Source: Bosea sp. ANAM02 (GTDB taxonomy: Bacteria; Pseudomonadota; Alphaproteobacteria; Rhizobiales; Beijerinckiaceae). From it: a DNA stretch of 64,000 nucleotides. Both the position numbers and the translations under genes were made by a program. Below the pieces are notes generated by a model that was not told where the DNA came from, made no database searches, and saw only the letters and a list, made by a program, of their open reading frames with translations. The stretch spans positions 2,260,001 to 2,324,000 of the forward strand of contig NZ_AP022848.1 in assembly GCF_011764485.1 (NCBI RefSeq), in the 5' to 3' direction. Shown here in pieces: positions 30,468 through 38,039 of the stretch; within the stretch, counting starts at the first letter, position 1, and each line of letters starts with the position of its first letter.

Positions 30468-31649
30468 ATGAAAGCGTCTGTTTCTTCGTTGCTCTTGGAT
30501 TCATCCGATCCGACGCTCAGCGCGCTCGACCAGTTGTCGCTCGACCTCGCCATGGCGCGCGGCATCGACGAGGTCATGGCGGTGGTGCGCCGGAATGCGC
30601 GCGGGCTGATCGGGGCAGACGGCATCAGCTTCATCCTGCGCGACAACGGCCGCTGCTACTATGCCGATGAGGATGCCGTCGCGCCGCTCTGGAAAGGCCA
30701 GCGCTTCCCGATGGAGACCTGCATCTCCGGCTGGGCGATGCAGCATGGCGAGGTCGTCGTCATCGAGGATATCGACGAGGACGCACGGATTCCGCATGAG
30801 GCCTATCGCCCGACCTTCGTGCGCAGCCTCGTGATGGTGCCGGTCCGGCAGGACGATCCCGTCGCCGCGATCGGCGCCTATTGGGCGCATCGCCACCGGC
30901 CGGCGCCGGAGGTGATCCGGGCGCTTCGGCGGATCGCCAACAGCGCCGCCGTCGCCATGACCAATATCGCGCTGGTGAACTCCCTTTCGGCGGCGCTGGA
31001 GGAGGCGGAGCGGGCCAAGGACGCGGTCATCCTCGCCATGGCGTCGCTGGCGGAGACGCGCGACAACGAGACGGCCAACCATGTCCGGCGCACCCAGCAC
31101 TATCTGCGGGTTCTGGCCGAGGGCGCGCGCGAGCGCGGGCTCTTCGCCGGAGAGCTCGACGATGCCATGCTCGACCTGCTGTTCAAGTCGGCGCCGCTGC
31201 ACGATATCGGCAAGGTCGGCATTCCCGACAGCATCCTGCTGAAGCCCGGCCGACTCGACGACGGCGAGCGGGCGACGATGCAGACCCATGCCGAACTCGG
31301 GCGGATCGCCATCGGCAATGCCGAGCGTCATCTCGGCGGTTCCAGCTCCTTCCTGCGGCTCGCCAAGGAGATCGCCCATACGCATCACGAACGCTGGGAC
31401 GGGAGAGGCTATCCGCAAGGGCTCGCCGGCCCGGCCATTCCCTTGTCCGGGCGCCTGATGGCGATCGCCGACGTCTATGACGCGCTGGTCACGAAGCGGG
31501 TCTACAAGGAGGCGATGACGCATGACGAGGCGGTCGCCGTGGTGATGAGCGAGCGCGGCAGGCAGTTCGACCCCCAGCTCGTCGACGTCTTCCAGGAGAT
31601 TGCGCCGCGCTTCGGCGAGATACACGACCGCTTCGCCGACGGACAGTAG
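30468..31649 (+). CDS. GAF-HD-GYP cyclic-di-GMP phosphodiesterase-like protein
   Basis: A 393-residue protein with an N-terminal GAF sensor domain (residues about 20-170) and an HD-GYP domain. His245-Asp246 is in LHDIGKVGIP, and HHERWDGRGYP is at 306-316. The catalytic residues are intact, so it should hydrolyse cyclic-di-GMP in the cytoplasm. No membrane segment or receiver domain. Divergent from map; the spacer has an AT-rich patch about 60 bases before the start. Confidence 0.9.
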   Translation: MKASVSSLLLDSSDPTLSALDQLSLDLAMARGIDEVMAVVRRNARGLIGADGISFILRDNGRCYYADEDAVAPLWKGQRFPMETCISGWAMQHGEVVVIEDIDEDARIPHEAYRPTFVRSLVMVPVRQDDPVAAIGAYWAHRHRPAPEVIRALRRIANSAAVAMTNIALVNSLSAALEEAERAKDAVILAMASLAETRDNETANHVRRTQHYLRVLAEGARERGLFAGELDDAMLDLLFKSAPLHDIGKVGIPDSILLKPGRLDDGERATMQTHAELGRIAIGNAERHLGGSSSFLRLAKEIAHTHHERWDGRGYPQGLAGPAIPLSGRLMAIADVYDALVTKRVYKEAMTHDEAVAVVMSERGRQFDPQLVDVFQEIAPRFGEIHDRFADGQ

Positions 31650-31703
31650 ACGCGCAGCCAACGACTGGCGCGCCGGCCCGCCGGGGTGTATCAGGCTGGC
31701 GCC

Positions 31704-32555
31704 ATGGCCATCATCGATCAGAACCCGGCGGAAGAGCGGCCTTTCGGCACCTTCGCGCCGAAAGCCTATCTCGCCCGCATCATCGCCCGCACGCGGGCGG
31801 CCTCGGACAGTTATATCGGCCGGAAGGTCGCCTATGCGCTGCGGCGCCTGGGTTTGCGTTCGCTCGATGGAGCGCCCGTCGACATCGAGTCGCTGGGAGC
31901 CAGGATGCGCCTTTATCCGGACGGCAATGTCTGCGAGAAGCGTGTGCTGTTCACGCCGCAATATTTCGATGCCGTCGAACGGGAGCTGCTCGCCTCGCGG
32001 CTGCGCGAAGGCTTCACCTTCATCGATATCGGCGCGAATATCGGCGCCTACTCGCTCTTCGTCGCGGCGCGCGCCGGGCGTGGTGCGCGCATCCTCGCGG
32101 TCGAGCCGCAGCCGGAGATCTTCGCGCGGCTCTCGTTCAACATCGCTCAGAACCCGTTCGGCACCGTCAAGGCGGTAGCCTGCGCGCTCGCCGACAAGCC
32201 GGGCGAGCTGACGCTGTTCATCGATCCGACCAATCGCGGCGAATCGAGCGTCCGTATCCTCAATTCCAGCGCTGCGACCTCGGTCAAGGTGCCGGCCATC
32301 ACCCTGCTCTCGCTGGTCGAGGGCGAGGGCTACGAGCGCATCGATGCGATCAAGCTCGACGTCGAGGGCGCCGAGGACCTGATCCTGGAGCCGTTCCTGC
32401 GCGATGCGCCGCCGACGCTCTGGCCCGGCTTCATCATCATCGAGGATTCGCGCCAGCGCTGGCAGATCGACCTCGCAGGCCTGCTCGAGCGCAACGGCTA
32501 CACGCTCGTCGCCCAGACGCGGCTCAACCTGATGTTCGAGCGCAAGCAGAGCTGA
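31704..32555 (+). CDS. FkbM-family methyltransferase
   Basis: A 283-residue SAM-dependent methyltransferase of the FkbM type: FTFIDIGANIGAYSLFVAAR is the SAM motif, then ILAVEPQPEIFARLSFNI and IDAIKLDVEGAEDLILEPF. Such enzymes methylate hydroxyl groups on sugars or lipids. I prefer the ATG at 31704 to the GTG at 31686. Confidence 0.9.
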   Translation: MAIIDQNPAEERPFGTFAPKAYLARIIARTRAASDSYIGRKVAYALRRLGLRSLDGAPVDIESLGARMRLYPDGNVCEKRVLFTPQYFDAVERELLASRLREGFTFIDIGANIGAYSLFVAARAGRGARILAVEPQPEIFARLSFNIAQNPFGTVKAVACALADKPGELTLFIDPTNRGESSVRILNSSAATSVKVPAITLLSLVEGEGYERIDAIKLDVEGAEDLILEPFLRDAPPTLWPGFIIIEDSRQRWQIDLAGLLERNGYTLVAQTRLNLMFERKQS

Positions 32556-32700
32556 GCGCGCCTGTGGAGCATGTCCGAACCTGGCGCCATACGCGGTGCG
32601 ATGGGCCGGCTCTTCGATCCTGCTGCGGCTTTGCCCCGAAAGCCGCATTCCCCTTTTCACGTCGATGCACTAGCTCTGGTGCGAGCATCAGGAGCGCCGC

Positions 32701-33468
32701 ATGTCCGCCAACGAACCCGGTTCCGCCACCATCGTCACGGCCGCGATCCTGGTGATCGGCGACGAGATCCTGTCCGGACGGACCAAGGACAAGAATATCG
32801 GCTATATCGCCGAGTACCTCACCAATATCGGCGTCGACCTGCGCGAGGTCCGCGTCGTCTCAGATGTCGCGGAAGATATCGTCGCCGCGCTCAATGCACT
32901 GCGTCACCGCTACACCTACGTCTTCACCACCGGCGGGATCGGGCCGACGCATGACGACATCACGGCGGATGCGGTGGCCGCCGCCTTCGGCGTGACGATT
33001 GACCATGATCCGCGCGCGGTTGCGATGCTGTCCGAGCGCTTCTCGCCGGCGGAGCTCAACGAGGCCCGCATGCGGATGGCCCGGATTCCGGCCGGGGCCG
33101 ACCTGATCGCGAACGCGATCTCGAAGGCGCCGGGCTTCCATATCGGCAATGTCTACGTGATGGCCGGAGTGCCGTCGATCATGCAGGCGATGCTCGACGT
33201 CATCGGCCCGACGCTGCGGACGGGAGTAAAGATGCTGTCCGATACGGCGCAGGCCGGGCTGCGCGAAGGCGATATCGGTGGTTCGCTGGCCGAAATCGCG
33301 AAGGCCCATCCCGATGTTTCGATCGGCTCCTATCCGTTCTGGTCGCAGACCGGGCCTGATACCAACATTGTCGTCAGGTCGCGCGATCCCGAGAAGCTTC
33401 TCGCTGCGATGGCCGCCGTGAAGGCTATGATCAATTCAGAGAGGCAGAGGTTAGGTTTCAGCAAATAA
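32701..33468 (+). CDS. CinA-like molybdopterin-binding domain protein
   Basis: A 255-residue protein of the competence/damage-inducible CinA N-terminal (MoaB/MogA-like) family: AAILVIGDEILSGRTKDKN and FTTGGIGPTHDDITADAVA. The C-terminal nicotinamide-nucleotide amidase domain of full CinA is missing, so it is a stand-alone first domain. AGGAG precedes the ATG. It is followed directly by an AT-rich tract. Confidence 0.9.
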   Translation: MSANEPGSATIVTAAILVIGDEILSGRTKDKNIGYIAEYLTNIGVDLREVRVVSDVAEDIVAALNALRHRYTYVFTTGGIGPTHDDITADAVAAAFGVTIDHDPRAVAMLSERFSPAELNEARMRMARIPAGADLIANAISKAPGFHIGNVYVMAGVPSIMQAMLDVIGPTLRTGVKMLSDTAQAGLREGDIGGSLAEIAKAHPDVSIGSYPFWSQTGPDTNIVVRSRDPEKLLAAMAAVKAMINSERQRLGFSK

Positions 33469-33782
33469 AATATACAACTTACGCGATTTTTATACAACTT
33501 TACCGAGGGTTTTTGCTCGTCGTTATATTCGTCAAATCTTTCCCTGGATTTGAATATTATTATATTCGGTTGAATTCGATGATCAGGAAATTTATTCTAC
33601 TAAAAGTTGAGTAAAATTCTCAACAGCAACCATTTATAAACCGTTTGATGCGATATTTCCTGGGTGGCCGAAGAGCATTCGGCTTCGCCTGCCGCGCTTC
33701 CGCGTCGTGGGCACCAAAACGGCTTTCAGGACGACGCCGGCCCGATAGCCTCATGCGCGGGCCGCGCCGAGGGGGATCGCAG
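33469..33782. promoter_or_regulatory. AT-rich intergenic tract upstream of the PAS chemoreceptor
   Basis: No gene here. From 33466 to about 33650 the sequence is roughly two-thirds A+T by eye in a genome that is otherwise strongly GC-rich. It holds an exact direct repeat TATACAACTT at 33471-33480 and 33491-33500 (20-base period). It also holds an inverted repeat GTTGAG/CTCAAC at 33606-33611 and 33619-33624. It is a probable binding region for regulators or a nucleoid protein and the promoter of the downstream chemoreceptor. Confidence 0.65.
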
Positions 33783-35576
33783 ATGCCGCTCTTTTCCGGC
33801 CTTTTCTCGAACCGGCATGCTCAGCTGGATGCGATCGATCGCTCACAGGCGCGGATCGAGTTCGACCTCAACGGCACGATCCTCGATGCCAACGAAAACT
33901 TCCTGGCGGCGATGGGCTACACGCTGGCCGAGGTGAAGGGCCAGCATCACAGCCTGTTCGTGACACCCGAGGAGAAGGTGAGCCCGGCCTACAAGCAGTT
34001 CTGGGCCGATCTCGGCCGGGGCGAGTTCGCGCGGGGGCAGTATCTGCGGCTCGGCAAGGGCGGCAAGGAAATCTGGATCCAGGCAAGCTACAATCCGATC
34101 CTGGGAGCGGGCGGCAAGCCGGTCGGCGTGATCAAATACGCTTTCGACGTGACCGAGCAGAAGAACCGCCTCGCCGATCTCGAAGGTCAGCGCGCCGCGA
34201 TCGACAAGGCGCAGGCCGTGATCGAGTTCGACCTGACCGGCAAGATCCTGACCGCGAACCAGAATTTCCTCAGCGTCCTCGGCTATGCGCTCCCGGAGAT
34301 CGTCGGGCAGCACCACCGCCTGTTCGTCGATCCGGTCGAACGCGAGACGCCGGCCTATCGCGCCTTCTGGGAGCGCCTCGGCCATGGCGAATACGATGCC
34401 GGCCAGTACCGGCGCCTCGGCAAGGGCGGCAAGGAGGTCTGGATCCAGGCGAGCTACAACCCGATCCTCGATGCACAGGGGCGACCCTACAAGGTCGTCA
34501 AGTTCGCCTCCGACATCACCGCGACCTTCAAGGGCAAGCAGCTTGAGGCGGCCGTTAAGGAGACGAGCGCGGTGATCGGCCAGGCCAAGGGCAAGGACCT
34601 GACCGGCCGCGTGCCGCTCGACGGCAAGAGCGGGGAGGTCGCCACGCTCTGCGCCGGGGTGAACGACCTGCTCGATACGCTTGCCGAAGTGGTCGGTTCG
34701 GTGCGCGACATCTCGGTGCGCATCGACAATGCCTCGCTCAAGATCACCTCGGACAGCCAGCAACTGGCGGAGAGGACCGAGGCGAACGCATCGAGCCTGC
34801 AGCAGACCGCGGCGACGACGGAGGAGCTTGCCGCATCGGTGAAGCACAGCGCCGGCAATTCGAAGATGGCGGTGCAGCTCGGCAACGAGGCGAGCGAGGT
34901 CGCGGCGCGCGGCGGCGCCATCGTGACCGAGGCGGTTGCGGCGATGGAGCGGATCGAACAGGCGTCGTCCGGGATTTCCGAGATCATCGCGATGATCGAC
35001 GAGATCGCCTTCCAGACCAACCTGCTGGCGCTGAACGCGGCGGTCGAGGCGGCGCGGGCAGGCGATGCCGGGCGCGGCTTTGCGGTGGTGGCGACGGAGG
35101 TGCGGGCGCTGGCGGCCCGATGCAGCGAATCCGCCAATGGCGTCAAGGCGTTGATCGCGAATTCTACGCAACAGATTCAAGCCGGCGTCGGGCTGGTCAA
35201 GGATGCCGGATCGACGCTCGGCGAGATCGTCGGCGCGGCTTCGAAGGTTGCCTCCACCGTCAGCGAGATCTCGCAGGCGACAACCGAGCAGGCCAACGGC
35301 ATCGATGAGATGGCCCGCACTGTCGCGCATATGGACGAGATCACGCAGCAGAACTCGCTGCTCGCCGAGCAGAGCGCCAAGGTTGCGCGCGATCTCCAGC
35401 AGGAGACCGCCGCGCTGAGCTCGATGGTCTCGGCCTTCCAGCTCGGCGGCGACCAGTGCCGGCCTGTGCCGCAGCTGGTCCATTCCGCCCACCAGTCACC
35501 GCGTCCTGCGGTACCGGCGATGCGCGGCCGGCGCGTCGCCGGCGGCGGTTCGGCGGATGGCTGGGCCGAGTTCTGA
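33783..35576 (+). CDS. Soluble double-PAS methyl-accepting chemotaxis protein
   Basis: A 597-residue cytoplasmic chemoreceptor. Two PAS domains at roughly 10-130 and 135-250 look like an internal duplication, each with RLGKGGKE followed by [15 protein letters not shown]-like linker and the signalling domain follow, with tip [20 protein letters not shown]. No membrane helices, so it senses an intracellular signal, perhaps redox through flavin or heme. GAGGGGGA lies before the ATG at 33783. The tail has no obvious CheR pentapeptide. Confidence 0.9.
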   Translation: MPLFSGLFSNRHAQLDAIDRSQARIEFDLNGTILDANENFLAAMGYTLAEVKGQHHSLFVTPEEKVSPAYKQFWADLGRGEFARGQYLRLGKGGKEIWIQASYNPILGAGGKPVGVIKYAFDVTEQKNRLADLEGQRAAIDKAQAVIEFDLTGKILTANQNFLSVLGYALPEIVGQHHRLFVDPVERETPAYRAFWERLGHGEYDAGQYRRLGKGGKEVWIQASYNPILDAQGRPYKVVKFASDITATFKGKQLEAAVKETSAVIGQAKGKDLTGRVPLDGKSGEVATLCAGVNDLLDTLAEVVGSVRDISVRIDNASLKITSDSQQLAERTEANASSLQQTAATTEELAASVKHSAGNSKMAVQLGNEASEVAARGGAIVTEAVAAMERIEQASSGISEIIAMIDEIAFQTNLLALNAAVEAARAGDAGRGFAVVATEVRALAARCSESANGVKALIANSTQQIQAGVGLVKDAGSTLGEIVGAASKVASTVSEISQATTEQANGIDEMARTVAHMDEITQQNSLLAEQSAKVARDLQQETAALSSMVSAFQLGGDQCRPVPQLVHSAHQSPRPAVPAMRGRRVAGGGSADGWAEF

Positions 35577-35696
35577 GGCGGATTGTCGACGCTGAATTGG
35601 GGATGTTCGGTGCGTGCCTCTTGTCAGGCGCGCGCCGATAGGCTTTTCGGTCGGAAACGGCGCCTGTCGCGTCGCGATAAGTCCGGAGCGCTGTCC

Positions 35697-36206
35697 ATGG
35701 CCGAACCGTCCTCCAACAAGGCCTTCCCGGTTTCCTGGGATCAGTTCCATCGCGATGCCCGCGCGCTGGCGTGGCGCCTCGCCGAGAAGGGGCCGTTCGA
35801 GGCGATGGTCTGCATCACGCGCGGCGGGCTGGTGCCGGCGGCGATCATCTGCCGCGAGCTCGGCCTGCGCATGATCGAGACGGTCTGCGTCGCGAGCTAT
35901 CACGACTACAAGAACCAGTCCGAGCTCAAGGTGCTCAAGGACATCGCCCCGAATATCAAGGCGATCGGCGACGGCAAGGGCAAGGGCGTGCTGGTGGTCG
36001 ACGATCTCACCGATACCGGCAAGACGGCGCGCGTCGTGCGCGAGATGCTGCCGAACGCCCATTTCGCCACGGTCTATGCCAAGCCGGCCGGCGTGCCGAC
36101 GGTCGACACCTTCATCACCGAGGTCAGCCAGGACACCTGGATCTATTTCCCCTGGGACATGGGGCTCTCCTATGTCGAGCCGATCGCCAAGGGGCACAAG
36201 GGCTGA
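35697..36206 (+). CDS. gpt: Xanthine phosphoribosyltransferase
   Basis: A 169-residue XGPRT. The phosphoribosyl-pyrophosphate loop is [17 protein letters not shown], and WIYFPWDMG near the end is typical of bacterial Gpt. It salvages xanthine and guanine to nucleotides. I chose the ATG at 35697 (MAEPSSNK); the longer frame upstream is not conserved-looking. Usual length for the family is about 150-170. Confidence 0.93.
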   Translation: MAEPSSNKAFPVSWDQFHRDARALAWRLAEKGPFEAMVCITRGGLVPAAIICRELGLRMIETVCVASYHDYKNQSELKVLKDIAPNIKAIGDGKGKGVLVVDDLTDTGKTARVVREMLPNAHFATVYAKPAGVPTVDTFITEVSQDTWIYFPWDMGLSYVEPIAKGHKG

Positions 36207-36217
36207 GAGACCACCGC

Positions 36218-37111
36218 TCAGCCTACCGAGGGCGAGCGGAAGGCGATCAGCATCCCGGTGACGACGATCGCCATGCCGATGAGCTCGGTCGTGGAGGGCA
36301 GCTCCGTCAGCAGCAGGGCGCTGGCGGCGGCAGTCGCGATCGGGACCAGCGGCAGGAACAGCGTCGCACGGGCGGCGCCCAGCATCTCGACCGAGCGCGC
36401 ATAGAGATAGAGCGCGACGACGCCGACCAGCACACCCTGATAGAGCGCCTGCAGCAGCAATTCTGCGAAAGGCGCGCGCGCCATATGGATCGGCAGCACC
36501 AGCGCCACGATCACCAGCAGCGGCACCGAGAGGATGCATGAGGCCGTGGTGACCTCCAGCGAGCTGACGCTCCAGCGCCGGGCGAGCAGGCCGAAGATCG
36601 CCCAGAGGAAGGCGACCAGCACGAAGAGCAGGTCGCCGATCCAGGCATCGGGCCGCGACGGCGTCATGGCCAGCGCATCGCGCGAGAAGATGCCGATGCC
36701 GAGCACGATGATGCCGAGCCCGATCAGCCGCATCCGTCCGGCGCGCTCGCCGGTGACGAGGAAGATCAATAGCGCGGTGAAGACCGGGATCAGGCCGGGC
36801 GAGATGATCGAAGAATGCAGCGCCGGCGCGAAGGACGCGCCGGCGACGAGGATCAGGCTGTAGAGCGGCCCGATCAGCAATGCCATGCCCCAGGCGCGCG
36901 GCCAGCCGAGCGAGCCGACCGGGAAGGGGCGCATATGCCTGAGTGCCCAGGGCAGAAGCACGGCGGCGGCCGAGACGAAGCGCAGGATCGTGACATCGGC
37001 CGGTGTCAGGTCGATCAGCATCGCGTGCCGCGACACGACCGACTGGACGCCCCAGATCATGGCTGTGAGCAAGCCGCAGAGGATGCCTAGCCAGCGAGCG
37101 CGGGAGGTCAT
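36218..37111 (-). CDS. EamA/DMT-family transporter
   Basis: A 297-residue drug/metabolite exporter with two five-helix EamA repeats (GLLTAMIWGVQSVVSRHAM in the first, FVLVAFLWAIFGLLARRW in the second). It is an inner-membrane exporter of unknown substrate. The ATG at 37111 is preceded by weak Shine-Dalgarno sequence. Its gene is convergent with gpt and downstream of DUF2239 on the minus strand. Confidence 0.88.
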   Translation of the reverse strand: MTSRARWLGILCGLLTAMIWGVQSVVSRHAMLIDLTPADVTILRFVSAAAVLLPWALRHMRPFPVGSLGWPRAWGMALLIGPLYSLILVAGASFAPALHSSIISPGLIPVFTALLIFLVTGERAGRMRLIGLGIIVLGIGIFSRDALAMTPSRPDAWIGDLLFVLVAFLWAIFGLLARRWSVSSLEVTTASCILSVPLLVIVALVLPIHMARAPFAELLLQALYQGVLVGVVALYLYARSVEMLGAARATLFLPLVPIATAAASALLLTELPSTTELIGMAIVVTGMLIAFRSPSVG

Positions 37112-37252
37112 GAACGGGCGGCTTTCGGCAGGGCGATGCAGGCGGCGGGATGCGAGCGCTGCTATGCCCTCGCCGAGGCAGGGCGGCAACCCGCGGCGGT
37201 TGCGCTGCCGGGATGCTTCCGGGTCAGGCCGGCAGCGTTCCGCCGGTCGCCC

Positions 37253-37852
37253 TCAGTCGCTTGCCGGATCGCTGCCGGCAAGCAGCTTTTCCGCGTGGTC
37301 GCGGATATCCTGCGGCCATGAGCGGCTGTGTTCGGCGAAGCGCTCGCCATCTCCGGCGAAGAGGGCGCGCGACGCCTCCTCGAAGCCTTCGCGATCGCCG
37401 GCCATCGTCGCGACGAAGGCATAGCTGCGCTCCCGTGCGGCGCGCGTCCGGCTGCGGCCGCCATCCAGCCTGCGGGCTTCGTCGACGAGGCGCCGCAGGG
37501 CTTGCGACGCACCGCCCGGCTGCTGGGCGAGCCAATCCCAGTGCCGCGGCAGCAGGGTCACCTCGCGGGCGACGACGCCGAGTTTCGGCCGGCCGCGCCC
37601 GCGCGGCGCGTCGGCGGCCGTGGCCTGGGTCTCGTCTGCCGCAGGCGCGTATCGCCTGGCCAGGTCGCTGTCGCTGCCGCGCAGGTCGAGATCGACGACC
37701 TTTCCAGTCTCGTCATCAAAGACAAGGATCGTAGCCATGGGATCGGCCGCCAATGCCGCCTTCACACGAAATGCGACATCGGGCAAGGCGCCGGAGGCGA
37801 TGCGGACGGCGTCGTGAAAGGCGGTGCAAGGTCTGAAGGTCGTGCCGGACAT
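37253..37852 (-). CDS. DUF2239 family protein
   Basis: A 199-residue DUF2239 protein: ATILVFDDETGKVVDLDLRG, RGRGRPKLGVVAREVTLLPR and HWDWLAQQPGGASQALRRLV. The family's function is unknown; the RGRPKLGVV segment resembles an AT-hook-like basic stretch. It is divergent from the PEPC-like gene, sharing an AT-rich spacer with repeated ATCCGGGT boxes. Confidence 0.85.
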   Translation of the reverse strand: MSGTTFRPCTAFHDAVRIASGALPDVAFRVKAALAADPMATILVFDDETGKVVDLDLRGSDSDLARRYAPAADETQATAADAPRGRGRPKLGVVAREVTLLPRHWDWLAQQPGGASQALRRLVDEARRLDGGRSRTRAARERSYAFVATMAGDREGFEEASRALFAGDGERFAEHSRSWPQDIRDHAEKLLAGSDPASD

Positions 37853-37878
37853 GAGTGCTCCCTGATCGGAGGCTTGTT

Positions 37879-37914
37879 ATCCGGGTGATCCAACAAAGGC
37901 AATATGATCCGGGT
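37879..37914. promoter_or_regulatory. Two ATCCGGGT boxes between DUF2239 and the PEPC-like gene
   Basis: ATCCGGGT occurs at 37879-37886 and 37907-37914, 28 bases apart, in a short AT-richer tract that ends GGGTAAAATTTAG. The contexts TTATCCGGGTGATCC and TGATCCGGGTAAAAT hint at a degenerate palindrome. Position between divergent genes suits an operator. The regulator is unknown. Confidence 0.45.
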
Positions 37915-38039
37915 AAAATTTAGACGCCAAGGGTGAGGCTTCCTGCTTGCGGCTGCGAGATTCCGATGCTGCAATGCAACGCGATGTCGATCGCGGTCGC
38001 ATGATCGCTTGCCGCCGATCGAAAAGATGGAGAGGGGCC

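Noticed and set aside
33645..33782. Upstream extension of the PAS chemoreceptor to an earlier start
   Set aside because: The added 46 residues are not conserved-looking and the good ribosome-binding site is at 33783.
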